A stretch of DNA of 64,000 nucleotides, taken from contig OY986438.1 in NCBI GenBank assembly GCA_963920525.1, positions 134,974,671 to 135,038,670 on the forward strand, in the 5' to 3' direction. Positions 34,535 through 47,120 of this stretch are shown here, in pieces. The first letter of the stretch is position 1. Each line of letters opens with the position of its first letter. Origin of the DNA: Dichetophora obliterata. Its lineage: Eukaryota; Arthropoda; Insecta; Diptera; Sciomyzidae. The notes beneath the pieces are model-generated. The model worked only from the letters and a program-made list of their open reading frames with translations, did not search any database and was not told where the DNA came from. The translations under genes and the position numbers were made by a program.

Positions 34535-36925
34535 CCTCCCGCCAAACACATATTCTGAAACCTTCGAAAAACACATATGCCTGGCCAGACCTCTATACGT
34601 TTTTATGCATTTGTATGGCAAAAAGGGTACCGTAACTTTGAATGTCTAAGTATGCTCGTTTATTATTTTGGTCTTTAGACTTTTTTTTGATTTGTTGATA
34701 TATGTAGCTTCCTAAATGTAAAAATTTTTTATTCATTTTTTTTATTCATTGTGGAATGCATAAAAAACAAGTGTAATCAACTTTAGAATGTTGTTGGCAC
34801 ACAGAATTAGTGTGCTAGGGCCGCTTTGTTGGTTAGGCAGCATGTTGCTGGGAATATTCAACGGCCTTCTAAAGAAAGATTCAATGGCCAAACGAGTTGA
34901 ATGTTGTCCCAAAATATGGTTGTTGTTCATGCGATTTTCAGAATTAGCAAGCACCAATTGTTTACTCAGCGTGTTCAAGAACATCCGTCGCTTCTCTTTT
35001 CTGGTTTCTTCTGTATTTTCATTGCATATGATGTAAGCGGCTAATCCCATGACGTCTATCATGTTGCAAAAAAATGCTAATGGCCAACGTCTGGTTGACC
35101 GTTTTTTGGAGTAATGCGTTACCATTTGGGCCATTGTATCAACGCCGGCCTTTGTTGAATTGTAAAATAATATAGCTTCCGGTTTTTTTGCTACGCTTTC
35201 AATTTTATCGGTGTAGTGCACAGTGGATAGTAGATTTACTGCTTTGTTCTTCTTTGGAATATAGCTGCAGAGTGATACAAGGTTATCATAGAAATCGAAC
35301 ACAGATGAAAGCAATGGCCGTTTGCTGTCTTTTTTCACTTCTTTGGGAAGACACCTTTTGATGGATCTAATGGCGCCAACGTATGCTAGTCCAATCGACG
35401 AAAGACGTTTAGCTACGTATAATGTTGTAAAGAAGTTATCAGCAATAAAAGTTCTGCCGCTGTTGGCGTATCGATTAGCCATACTCATGAGCACATTTTC
35501 GCCTTGGTTTGTCTCTCATTGTTCTCCCTCTTTACCAGTGTATAGTTTTCCTTGCAACCGATATTTGGTTTTCGCATCGCATGCCCACCATAATTTTATG
35601 CCATACTATGTGGGCTTTGATGGGATGTATTGCGTGAACTTTGTGCGCCCACGGTATGGAAATAGCAGCTCATCGATGGCTACACTTTCGTATGGTTCAA
35701 AATTACTGGCAAGATTGTTAGTCAAGAAGTTCCATTTGTCACGAATGGGAGCAGTTTTGTCGGTTTGTTGACAAAATGCGCGCGTACGACTATCGTCAAA
35801 TCGAATACAGCGCATCAAAGTAATAAACCGTGTATATGACATGGCTGCACGGAATATTGGAAGCGCATCAGTTTGCCACATCAATCTTGACAGCTGCATA
35901 CTATTATGATGGACACCAAAAGCCAATAGTATCCCAATAAAAGCGTCAAGCTCAACACTTGTCATATCAACCCATACTCGTGGTGTGCAGTTTGCATGTT
36001 CTGCGTTCCATTTACGTGTAACTTTTTCTCCATATAGATTTGTTTGTGTAACGATGATGAACGTAATATTCGGTGAAAAGAAAAGCTTGAACACCTCAAG
36101 CGGAGTGGTCAGGTTTGTTTTTGGTCCCCCTCTGAAACGCATGATGTTGTGCTGGCAGAATCTCACTGTAGCGGGTTCAGCTGTACTCCAATTGGTACCA
36201 TTTTTTCCAAGCAAAAAACCGTGGCGTCATCTTCGGGCACAAAATCTGTGTTTTCATCGCTTTGATCTTCAGATAAATCTAGTTCATCGCCTGCTTCTGT
36301 GTAAAGTGCGAAATCACGCTGTAAAGTTGATGATAGTTGTTGTTGGAAATTATCAGTAAGGCTGCCTGTACGCAAACGCGTATTGTACACAAATTCTAAA
36401 TCCTCTGCCATAACAATAGTAATAATTTCACTTTAGTTTCCGCACAAAAAATATATATTTCGTACTGTCGATGTTGTATGTTCAGCATTCCATAATAAAC
36501 TAACTGAACTCAAAACCAAAATCACAAACAAAATAAAGAAATAAGAGAAAAATGAACACAAAAACTACCTGGAAGCAAACATCTGCATTGAATTCCCATA
36601 AAAACAACCCAAAATATAGAAAAAATACCTGGAAACAACAATCTGCATTGTATTCGCAGAAAAAAACCCAAAATGTGTATAACAATAATTTATTTCATAC
36701 AAATTGTATAGGGGTCTGGCCAGGCATATGTGTTTGTTCGAGGGGACTTTTTTTGCAGTTTTATTGGTGTTGGAACGATATTTTAGATTTTTTTTTTAAA
36801 ACGGAAAGCCAAAAATATTTTAGGCGGCTACCGGGAAATACAGGTATCTACATAAACTAGAAGTATGTTTAATTAACGCTCAAAAATGAAGTATGCCTGG
36901 CCAGAATCATGTGTTTGTCCAAGGG
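34535..36925 (-). mobile_element. piggyBac-like transposon (2,391 bp)
   Basis: Flanked by TTAA at 34531-34534 and 36926-36929. The terminal inverted repeats are imperfect: CCTCCCGCCAAACACATATT on the left, CCCTTGGACAAACACATGAT read inward from the right. Internal repeats containing ACATATGCCTGGCCAGAC lie near 34570-34590 and inverted near 36708-36730, with a third partial copy near 36885. An imperfect tandem duplication of about 65 bases lies at 36565-36675. It carries one minus-strand transposase pseudogene. Confidence 0.93.
34742..36411 (-). pseudogene. piggyBac-family transposase, inactivated
   Basis: Reads from an ATG at 36411 through about 556 codons, near the usual size. The N-terminal 80 residues are acidic (DELDLSEDQSDENTDF). 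A frameshift at about 36200, in a T-run, leads to NGTNWSTAEPATVRFC and the DDE_Tnp_1_7-type core. The catalytic Asp positions are visible in VAIDELLFPYRGR (near 35655), TFIADNFFTT (near 35445) and CNMIDVMGLAAY (near 35060). Two in-frame stops lie at about 35606 and 35515, bounding LWWACDAKTKYRLQGKLYTG. The C-terminal cysteine-rich domain of the family is hardly recognisable. All three catalytic Asp codons remain, so decay seems recent, but the gene cannot make a full protein. Confidence 0.92.
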
Positions 36926-36929
36926 TTAA

Positions 36930-37401
36930 TCCGCTAAGCCTGAGAAAAACGTCAGCACTATAATCAAAATAGCCAAAATTTAGACAATCAGAAAGCAATC
37001 AAAAGCTCTGTGCTACCTCGAGTGCACATTTAGATTCGAATATCCTTCACAAAAAAATAGTGGGTAAAAATAGAGAATGGCATCGTGTTTGGCAAGATAT
37101 TGTTAGTTAAAGTCTTTATTTACTTTGACTTTAAGACATATGGGCATTTCCATGGCTACGCACGTAACGTTCGTACGCCTTTTCTGTTGTTAAAAACTTA
37201 AAAAAGCAAAGAAATATTGAAAAATTTTTTGACCTGATTTAATTTTTGGATAGCATTCTAGTAGTACTATATTTAGTGTATAAGACAGAGGCGATCGAAA
37301 GTATTGTCTAAAGATATAAGTAATCGAAAGAGGATGAGTTACGATACAAAAAATGGAAGTGGTTTTTCTCTGCATAAATATAATCAAAAAATCTGGGAAG
37401 T
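36930..37401. other. Unassigned non-coding stretch
   Basis: No gene seen. CATATGGGCATTTCCATG near 37137-37154 is an inverted form of a word seen at the ends of the dispersed repeat (GGAAATGCC...). Confidence 0.35.
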
Positions 37402-37409
37402 GTGCACGA

Positions 37410-37855
37410 TAGGGTGGGGCGATTTGAACATCTTAATGGTCGCTTCGCGTTTCTGATTATTGGGATTGTACTGAGCAAAAAAGTCCACTAGACCATACAT
37501 CTACGGTGAAAATTGAGCTTCCAGATTTTGACTTGCAGTTTTTTCTCCGACTTTTGTCATTTTTTTTTGATTTTTTTTTTGGATTTTTTTTGGATTCTTT
37601 TTTTGGACCATTGAGATTTTCGATCCAATACTAAGACAAAAATCTCAATGGCTTGGCTATTATAGGCCAAAATATCAAAAAAAAAAAACGTGACAAAAGT
37701 CTGAGAAAGAACTGCAAGTCAAAATCTGGAAGCTCGATTTTCACCGTAGACGTATGGTCTAGTGGAGTTTTTTGCTCAGTACAATTCCAAGAATCAGAAG
37801 CGCAAAGCGCCCATTAACACTTTTTTCCTTCCATACTAATTGCCCCACTCTTCTA
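37410..37855. mobile_element. Hairpin MITE with TAGGGTGGGG end and perfect 8-bp duplication
   Basis: Flanked by GTGCACGA at 37402-37409 and 37856-37863. The ends are TAGGGTGGGGCGATT and, inverted, TAGAAGAGTGGGGCAATT. The arms extend about 180 bases: GACCATACATCTACGGTGAA at 37490 pairs with the region near 37745, and CCAGATTTTGACTTGCAGTT near 37530 pairs with 37710-37729. The loop contains T-rich runs and a shorter inverted pair (CATTGAGATTTT / AAAATCTCAATG). It fits a hAT-type MITE and is a second member of the TAGGG/8-bp class with the element at 24366. Confidence 0.9.
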
Positions 37856-37863
37856 GTGCACGA

Positions 37864-40485
37864 GTTTTTTTATTAAAAATATTTTAATGTTTTCTGGAAT
37901 GATGTTGCTATATATTCATAATTGTTTCGTTGAAAATTCTTTTTTAATTATTTTTATACAAGCCACTACATAATTCGTTACGATACGGATTTTTACCTTC
38001 AAAGAAGTAAAAACTTTTTACAGTTTTATTTATTTGATTGAACTTAAAAATCATATAAAGTGTAATTCAGGTCCGTAAAAATAGAAAACTGAAAAAAATT
38101 GAATTAAACTTTGTATTATACAATACGAGTATTTATTATTCTTATAAAATTCCTACTTTTGTTAAAATTTTTCAACTTTTGTTACCATTTTGCTACTTTT
38201 GTTGCAACTCATCATGTTTGCCATTTTTTCAAATTTCGAATTGAGATCAGCTCTCAGTACTCTCACAATATAAACTTAAAATATTTTCTCTGTTATGAAG
38301 GTTTAAAAAAATTTTCAGTAACATTTTATTTTTCAGTCTCTGTAGACCTTTTGGTGGAAATACTCATATGAAGTTTTTTTTACAAAAATGAAAACATTTT
38401 GAGATCGTGATTTTTTACTGATTTCTTAAAAAACAGCTTTGTTCTTGCGGAAGAGGAAGACATCCTTTTTTTTCTAAAATTTTTTTGAGAGATATTAAGC
38501 TGCTTTTTAGACCTCTGAGGAGAATACGATCTAAATTTTTTGATGCGCCCTATTGTTCATCCATAAAAAATTACATCCAAGGATTATCAGGTGACTATTT
38601 CTGCGCCAACACTTACAGCTTCTAAGAAATCCTTCACCAACATAAATAAGTGTGCATTTTCTAGACAAAAGCACCCTCCTATGAATTGTTGCCACGAATT
38701 TAGATTCTTGAACCATAGTGCATTAGAGTAAATAAAACGGATTTGAATAGAAAAAACTGTTGATTTAAAATTAGCACATAACAATAAAAATTTGGAATAA
38801 AATTGGATTTTCAATTGAAGCCAATACATAATACAGATACAATTTCTGTATACAATTGCTTAAGGGAGGCTTAAGGCAAAAAATATTACAATTAAGGCAT
38901 ATTTTAGAAGATGTTTTCTTAAAAAGTGCAAGAATATGAATTTGTATAATTTTTACATCATCAGTTTACATAAAAATTTTTTTGTTTTTGTAACATATAG
39001 TTTTTAGATATAAATATGGCGTTGAAGTTGCTGTGCTTAAAAAAAGGTGAAAATTGGGCCACATCATAGCTTTGCTCCAGACAGTTTGAAAAAAAACAAA
39101 CAAAATGCATTCGAAAGTAGACCCTTGAATATACATCATTTACCAAAATGGAATAGAAATATGGAAAATTTAGAAAATTATGAAGCGTGAAAGAGAAAAT
39201 AAAAAAATGTACGTTATTTGGGTGGCCCGTTTTGAAAAACTATGTCTCGAGAAAAACGTGTTACTAAGATAAAGTTAGACGTGATAAAGATAGATAAAGA
39301 CCCTAGATAAAGATAGATGATAAGGACACGTAAAGTTACTCTGACGCAACGGGTTTGAAGTGCTGTAAAATTTGTATTATAAGCGGGATTGATTTGAAAT
39401 TTTTCTTAACATATTATTGAATAGTTGTACAGCAATAATCAATTAAAAAAACAATTTAAATTTTAAAATATTGTTCGCCTGAAACCTCCTTTAACTCAAA
39501 ACACAAACAATTTCAATCTTCAACTGCTCCATGCCAAAGATCAAAATTCCTTAACAAAGTTGAAGATAAACAATACCATAAGCTGAGCACAGCAATTTTC
39601 GTAAATTGAATTTTACAAATTTCCAATTTAATCAATGAATATGTGCTGTGCTGTAAATTGTACAGTTAGCGCCGAGACAATAACATAAAATCTAACTGTA
39701 ATTTTCAATGCTTCATATCCGCTACGGTGATACCGGTGTTTGTTGTTTTACAGTAAGTTATTTGTTTGGTTGCTTGCTTGCATCCTTACATGCCTGCTCC
39801 TCCTGCGCAAAGCATCCTGGCTGCGATCCATAAATACAGCTCGAACTTGTAATAACATTTTAGGTTATTTGCAAATTTATGCAAATGTTTGTGCCTTGGT
39901 ATTGTTATGAGCTGCCATTTCGTATTTAATTGCAATGCGTAACTTTGACTGTATGAGTGTGTGTGTGTGTGTGAAAGTAAGAAACGGCTACAATATGTGC
40001 TCCTATGCTAAATGTTGGCTGTTCAATAACATTCAGCAGACTATTTGTTGTTTTCTCCAGTTGTAGCATGACTCAGGCCCGATTTCTATAGACTTCTTTG
40101 AATCGCACCATTTGACTCCTGACTGCTTGATGTGTCTCTGCGTCACGTCGTCTATGCAATGTTTACCATTAAGGATATTGCATTTCATGTCCTTAAAGGG
40201 TTTCTCACTCACTGCTTCCTATGGTTGTTGTGCATTTTTGGAAAATTGAAGCAGTCAGTAGCACCAACGTGCTGTTGCTACGTGTAAATACAGTGAAGCG
40301 AATAGATAAACGGCTAACCTATGAAATTCGTTCGTGTGTGTTTGCTATCTTTATGGGCTTTGTTGTAGGTATTTGTAGTTGTTATGTGGAAAAATATTTC
40401 AATTTTGGCAACGTGATGTTACGACATGAGTGTTGTCTTAGCCAGAGTTTCACAAACATTTGCTTGCTATTGAATTGAAACTGTG
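37864..40485. other. Unassigned stretch, partly host-like
   Basis: 37864-39450 is AT-rich with no recognised protein; open frames on the minus strand at 38531-38829 overlap in two frames and show no domain. 39450-40485 has more even composition, with a (GT)n tract at about 39957-39973, and looks like old host DNA. No gene recognised. Confidence 0.35.
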
Positions 40486-40487
40486 TA

Positions 40488-43400
40488 CATTAAGGTGATT
40501 AAAAAAAGAAAAGTTCCATTTGTACCCATCTAAAAATGAGCCTTGATATTTTTTATTGCCGATTCCCAAAATATTTTGGCTATACCGAAATCGTCAGTGA
40601 GCTAAACCATTTTGCTAAAACCTCCAAAAATAATTTTTTTCGAAAATATTTTGGCTGGTGTAATAGTTGTAAGAAATTAAACTATGACAAATATTAGACC
40701 TGAAATAGTTCTTCTTTTCTGCATTAAAACTTTTTAAATATTTGCAATCGCAGTTACGATAATTATGTTTTTTTTTGTTTTTTTTTTAAATTTTTTTTCT
40801 TTATTTTCACTTCAATTCAAATAACTTTATTATTTACTAGCTGATATACCCGGTGTTACTCGAGAGTCACTTATATAAACATTTTAACATACACTTCTCG
40901 ATTAAATGTTTTTTAAAATCGGGAATAATGAAAAACATGTTGAATTTTATTTGAATTTTATTTTATTTAATTTTATTTATCTACCGTTAGAAAGGTAATT
41001 GAACGAACATTAATCCAAAAAAGTTTAGGAAAATTTTTGTTGTTGGTGGTTCCATCTCTTCCGGTGAGCTAATTGAATTCAAGGGGTACGAAAAACATAT
41101 TTTAAAAATTAAAAAGAATTTTTATATTTACTTAATCTTAAAGCAAGCAAAATTACCTTTTCAACAAAATAAAAATTATGGTGGGACTCAATGCGTCCTT
41201 GAAATATGGATATTTTAACGTCTAAACAAAGATTAATATTAAAAAACATATTGACGTTTTTAACAAAAAAAATTTTAATGAAATATATTAAAAACAGCGG
41301 AGTTATTGGCATTAAAAGTAAAAACTTTGATTTTCATATAATTTTTTCTCATTATTAGCTATCAATGTTTTATGAAAATTCGTTGTGCTAAAAATGATTG
41401 TACCTACTAAAATTTCTATTAGCTGCGTTTTTTCATTGGAGATCAGGATCATATCATCGCATTTGCAAGCAAAGCAAAAACAACAAAAAGTCCAGCAAGT
41501 GAGCTAGATATTTAAATTGATCGAATTCTATGTTTTTAAGTGTTTATGACGCTAGATGACGCTGCGACTGAAAAAACTGGCGGTACTGGCATTATTTTAC
41601 TTTTTAAAAGTTTGGTAGCAATAGCATTTTCGCAAAATATTTCGCAACACTTATCTGCTAGCTGTATAAGAACATCAGATATTGTTCTGTAAGCAGAAAA
41701 TAGCGCCACCTGTCTGTAACCCCAAACGTGTGGTTAAATTTAAAGAAGTTTTGGAAAAAACATTATTCAGCTATTCACCGCAAGGTGTATGTATAGTTTG
41801 TATCCGCAGTTCTTACAAATGTGGCGCCATCTATCTGTGAATTTAACGCACAGATCAAAACTAATGAAATAATTGTGCTGACCAGATGCGCATATATTTT
41901 ATTATATCGCCATACACCTGAAACTGATTACATGAAAATATTAACTTTAACGGCATTCTTATTCACAGTTATTTTTTCGATAAAATTGTGATATATATAC
42001 AACATTTAAAGTACCATTGATAAAGAACTAAGTGACAACGGTGACACAATAGTGAGAAAAAATAGAGCCATAACAACAAAACAAATTTAACAGGAGGGGG
42101 TGGGAAGGCAAAAACTAAGAAGATCACTATAAGGAAGATTTTATATAATCCAAAATGTTTGTAATTACTCTAGACACACAACTGCATTCTGAGATAAATG
42201 GGGACGTTCAAACTATATAGAGAATTCTAAAACAAAACTAAGTTTTATTAAATAGTCTGGTATGAAAAAATAGATTTTTAGCCATAACTTTTGATTGGAA
42301 AGAGATATTGGGGTAATTTTTTCACATAAATTATTTTTGAGACTTGACTTTTTTGTAAAAAATATAAAAACAACATTTTGGAAAAAATAAATTTCGCGAA
42401 AAAAATCAAAAGGGGGACCCTTGTTGTTTTGATGACAAAATCAGTAAAATAATTTTTGCGCTTAGCTGAAAGAATTTTTGCAAATAAATGCTATTTCATA
42501 TGAAAGGTAGCCAGATGTGCAATTTATAATTGATTTAATTTTTACAACAAAAACATTTTTTGGGTCATTTTTTTGAGTAAAAAGTCAATATTTTTGACCT
42601 TTTTTGGCATACTCATAAAACATATATACACTGACTTAACGGTACAGTTCAACCTATTTTTGTGAAGTGATTTTATTGAACTTTTGAACAAAAAAATTTT
42701 AATGATATATATTAATGGACAGCGAAGATATTTGCATCGAAAGACCAAACTTTGATTTTCATGTCGTTTTTTTCTCATTCTTAGGTAACGATGTTTTATG
42801 AAAAAGTCGTTGTACTGAAAATTTCTCCAAATTTAAAGATATGTGAGTGTTCTTGATGTCAAAATAACAAAAATTTTTTAAAATTAAATATACAAAAATC
42901 TCCGATACTAAAAAGTTTTATAATAGCAAAATTACCGTTAGTTGAAAAATTTCAGAGGGGGCGTGGCTAAAACTAAGTATTTAACATTTTAAGTTGGGAT
43001 ACACTTAATATGTGTACCTAGTTTGAGCGAAATCCGTTGAGCCGTTTAGATTTGTATAAAGGCCAAACAAACAAACAAACAAACAAACAAACAAACAAAC
43101 AAACAGAAAATGAGTTTTATTACTATAGATTATTTTATACTTCATTGGTATACTATAGTTTGCTGTGATCTAGGCGATCAGTAAAAGTAATTTTCACTGT
43201 AGAATTTAGGAATCTGTATTGAAATCAATATTTAGAAAAATATACCCTAATTTCGTGGCAACGAGTAATCTATACTAATTTCGCCTTATTGCACCGTAAA
43301 AAAAATAAGTACTTTCCAAGTCGTTCCTCTTGACTTACGACTAGGAACAACTTCAACGTTCTAAGGAACACTTTAGCGAGATTCTAAACAACAGAGACTT

Positions 43401-44039
43401 TCCTGGAAGCGCACCCTAGATAAAGAAATGAAGTCCACACGACAATCAATCAAGAATCCAAAAGGTGCAATATGACCAAATAGGACATAAAAAGAAATAG
43501 AAGAAGAGTCGTTACTTATCATTCGTCGTTTTCATTTTTGATATTTTATTCCATTGCTTACAGTATTTTTCACAGTAAGAGTTTTCTGCAACAAAGACTT
43601 CCTCAAATATTTCAGTTTTTATGTTATTCAGTAAAAGTAATAAATGAAAGCTCATATCTTTTCAACGATGTCTTGTAAACGAGGATCGCATAAGAAATAA
43701 TAAAGTTATTTGAATTTAAGTGAAAATAATGAAAAAAAAAATGTTATAAAACGAATAAAAAACATAAATATCGTAAATTCGATTGCAAATATTTAAGACG
43801 TTTTGATGCAGATTAAAATAACTCTTTCAAGTCTTATATTTGTGACGGTTTAATTCTTTGCAACTTTTACACTAGCCAACATATTTACGAAAAACATGAT
43901 TTTTTGAGGTTTTTGCTAACTGACGGATTTCGGTATAGCCACAATATTTTGGGAATCGCCTTAAAAAATATCAAGGTTCATTTTTAGATGGGTACAAATG
44001 GAACTTTTTTTCCTCCATACAAGTCGAGTCACCTTAATG
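40488..44039. mobile_element. TA-flanked long-TIR element, split by Helitron C
   Basis: The ends are CATTAAGGTGATTAAAAAAA and the inverted copy near 44039, with TA on both sides (40486-40487, 44040-44041). The inverted arms run about 350 bases: GTTCCATTTGTACCCATCTA near 40513 pairs with 43985-44005, and TATACCGAAATC near 40583 pairs with GATTTCGGTATA near 43925. The left arm is interrupted by Helitron C at 40837-43129; without it the element is about 1.26 kb. Interior 43130-43640 shows no gene. A related copy lies at about 49370-50130. Confidence 0.8.
40837..43129 (-). mobile_element. Non-autonomous Helitron, copy C
   Basis: On the minus strand it starts TCTATAGTAATAAAACTCAT (right edge 43129), followed by a long (GTTT)n run, and ends CCGGGTATATCAGCTAG (left edge 40837), between A and T. 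It is 2,293 bp, probably the most complete copy. The matching region of the opposite arm of the host element (near 43695) is uninterrupted, which gives an empty-site comparison. Like copy A it has an empty site where copy D has the 947-bp insertion (near 41870-41890). Confidence 0.93.
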
Positions 44040-44041
44040 TA

Positions 44042-44953
44042 CAACGTGAATCAAAATAACTGTCGCACCTATATTAATACCAGCTACACAAAAAGAAGCA
44101 ACACTGGAAAGCATATGTTGTTTTTTTACGACTCAGACATTAATTGTACACTTATTGCATAAACCGTCAATAATAATAAAAATATTGCGAAAGGAAATAA
44201 GTGCACAGATCCTTCGCCAGCACGCAGGTTGCAGTATCATATTTTCCGACGAAAAACTCTTTTCTTTTTTGCAAGCAAGCCACAACTCGCAAAATGATAG
44301 AGTGTACGCAGCTTGCATGGCAGATATTTCAATAGAATAAAAAAAAACCATTGAAAGATTTCAAAATGTTTCGTCAATCATGATTTGGGGCGCTTTTTAC
44401 GAAAAAGGCAAATTGCACCTTCTTCTTTTAAAAAAGGCGTTAAAATAATTCAGAATATTACTGAGAACATGTTTTAAACATTTATCTTATGCAACATGCT
44501 AAGCAAATTTACAAAGAGGGTCACTTTTGTTTTCAGCAAGATTCTTTTCCAGCACAAAAAGCAAAAATCGTTCAAAGGTGGTGCAGCGTAAATTTGCCAT
44601 GTTTAATTTCTGTTGAAGGAATGCCTTCCGTCATTTTCTGTCCTAAGCCCCCTGGACCTTTATATTTGGGGTATAATGCTGATAAAATGAACGAACATTA
44701 ACACATGACGGTAGATAAATTTAAACGATGATCAATGAAAATATCAGATGATATACCTGAAAACCAGATGGTTGCCGCATGCTCGTCTTTCACAAATTCT
44801 TTTAAATTTTTAAAACAAATTAATGGTGAAAGATTCGAATAAATTAATGAAGAGTTATAAAGAATGCTTAAAATAAAAAAAATAAAAATTTTTGTTTAAC
44901 AAAGTTTACACAGTGCTTTTGATTTATGGCGACAGTTATTTTGATTCACACTG
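44042..44953 (+). pseudogene. mariner/Tc1-like element remnant (912 bp) with broken transposase
   Basis: The ends are inverted repeats containing GTGAATCAAAATAACTGTCG, flanked by TA at 44040-44041 and 44954-44955. Inside, 44155-44700 translates across frames to IIFSDEKLFSF (first Asp), SSIMIWGAFYEKGK, and QQDSFPAQKAKIVQRWC (second Asp). The region of the third catalytic residue (PWTFIFGV) is not intact. The N-terminal DNA-binding half is missing, and several stops and frameshifts are present. It inserted at the TA that borders the right end of the 40488-44039 element. Confidence 0.82.
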
Positions 44954-45007
44954 TACATTAAAAATTTTTTTGTTGCAATAGAGCAGATATTAATGAAATA
45001 AATAATA

Positions 45008-45240
45008 GTGGTATTCGCCCTTTTGTGTATTTATGCATACACTAGTGTGCTTCCCACAAAAAAAAAAAATAACATAGCTTTAGGAGTTTTACTTTATGTG
45101 TATATTTACACATAAACATCAAAAGATGATTGTAGTTTTGTTGTATTTCTTGAGTTTAATGTTTTGAAATTTCATCACCAGTGTTATTTATAGTTACAAT
45201 TACAATCAGTACACCTAATACACAAAAGAGCGAATACCAC
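45008..45240. mobile_element. Short TIR MITE (233 bp)
   Basis: The ends are GTGGTATTCGCCCTTTTGTG and, inverted, GTGGTATTCGCTCTTTTGTG (19 of 20 match), with TA on both sides. A palindromic TTATGTGTATATTTACACATAA lies inside. No coding sequence. Confidence 0.75.
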
Positions 45241-45242
45241 TA

Positions 45243-46430
45243 ATATAATTTTCTAATAAAATTTGTTATTAAATATTTTAAGGCAACATCATTTATACAA
45301 TCTGTTTTTCACAATCATTTATCTGCATCGAATATTAAGAGTTCAATAGTTTACAATCTATGTATTTCTCTTTAACATGCTCTGTCACCTACATTTAAGA
45401 ATCCATTTATTATGCTTTTTTTCATTTTATTGTGATTCACATTCTGAGTATTTGCATAGCTGTATTTTATACTTTGCTGTTATTGTTTTACCCTTTTTCT
45501 TTATTTTTTTTTGTTATTTGTGTTTATGTGTCAAATAAATTTTAAATTTTATTACAACTACTAAATAACTGAAGTTTATTATGTTTAACGACTTGAAAAG
45601 CTTGCAACAAATTTTGATTTTATTTATTACTTGCATGCATTTCGTGTTGAGATGTTTAGCCAAGCCTTATTAAATATTTGATTTATGTTCTCGTATGTTT
45701 AACTATGATTTTACTTTATGTAAAAAATATTTTAATTGTTGCATAAACGTTACCTCAAGGAAAAATCATATTATTCCAGATAGCGTAGAAAGTTCAGTAT
45801 GCTTCTTTTTATGTACTTGCATAACTAACATTTATTGATTTATATTATAAGAGGTCAGAAAATATGGATTTGAACTTTCAAACTAAGAAGAAAACACAAA
45901 TTTGTTTAAATATTTTAAAAATTATTGCAGCAAAAAAATTTTTTTGGAAGTAAGCCCAAAAACCATCTAAACAAGAATTTAATAGCGGACGTACATCAGC
46001 CAAACAAGAGTCAAATAGAGGCTATTTTGAAGTAATTTTGGAATATGCACGACTTTTTGACCGAATAGCAGCCTAACTTGGTTCAAACAGTTGCTCTACA
46101 AGGATCAAACTACATACACTAAGGTGTTTAAAAAAAAACAGATGCGTCGCAGGTCACACGAGAGAAGCGAAGCTTTTTCGCAGTTTTGTAAGTTTGATAA
46201 TTTAATGCTTTTTTTATTAAGAAAATTTTTAAATTAACAAATTTTAAATACCATAATGTTAACTAAAAACAATAATATTCCCAAAAGTAAGTTCTATTAA
46301 GTTACATTATTATTTTACATTAATTTTGAATTATTTTGTATATTATAATGAAATGATTGGTTTTTAATATCTAATGTATCAAAAGTATTCCATATAGACG
46401 TAATGTCATCAATATTTCTAGGAAATATTA
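45243..46430. other. Unassigned non-coding stretch
   Basis: AT-rich; no gene or repeat family recognised. Confidence 0.4.
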
Positions 46431-46438
46431 CATCAATA

Positions 46439-47112
46439 TAGTGTTGTCATTCTCGATTTCGAAAGTCACTCGAGAAACCGGATTTCTATTGATGTTTCGG
46501 TTTTTCGGTTTTGGTTTTTTTTTAATTAACAATTTCGAATTATTATTTGAAAAACCTCGGTTTTCTGGTCGCATTATTCGACATTTTCGAGTACTTGATA
46601 TATTAAATTTTTTTAATTTTTGTTGTTAATTTTTAGCGTATAAATAAAATCTTCATGTTAGGTAAGTTCATCGAACTTTTTAAAGAAGTAAACTAAAAAG
46701 TTTTCGTTTTTCTATTATTGTCAATGAATAATAACTTGTCTAATAATAACTTGTCTAATAAAAAATACAAAATTGCAGGCATGAAAACATTAATAGAAAA
46801 ACTAAAAATGTGTTAATTTTTTTTGATATACATATATAGATTTCATATTAATACTAAAATTTTTGTCTTACTGTATTATTAAATGCGTTTAATAAAACCT
46901 TTATTTAAATGGGCTATATACAAAAATAAATAAATATACGATGCCCCTTATTTTTCTATAAATTTTTTATTAACAAAAGATTTTAAATATATATTTATAT
47001 TAACTAAATTGTTTTGTAGAAACCGTTTAATCGGTTTAAATTAGTAATTTTTTTTATATATTCGAAAAACTGGGTTTTAAAAAATTGTCATTTTCAATAT
47101 TTGACAACGCTA
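46439..47112. mobile_element. Non-autonomous hAT-like element (674 bp)
   Basis: The ends are TAGTGTTGTC and, inverted, TAGCGTTGTC, flanked by a perfect 8-bp repeat CATCAATA (46431-46438 and 47113-47120). TCGGTTTTTCGGTTTTGG-type words recur near the left side and AAACCGTTTAATCGG near the right. No transposase. Confidence 0.85.
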
Positions 47113-47120
47113 CATCAATA

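Noticed and set aside
38531..38829. Overlapping minus-strand frames as a gene
   Set aside because: Two frames are open over the same stretch and neither shows a domain, so chance is more likely.
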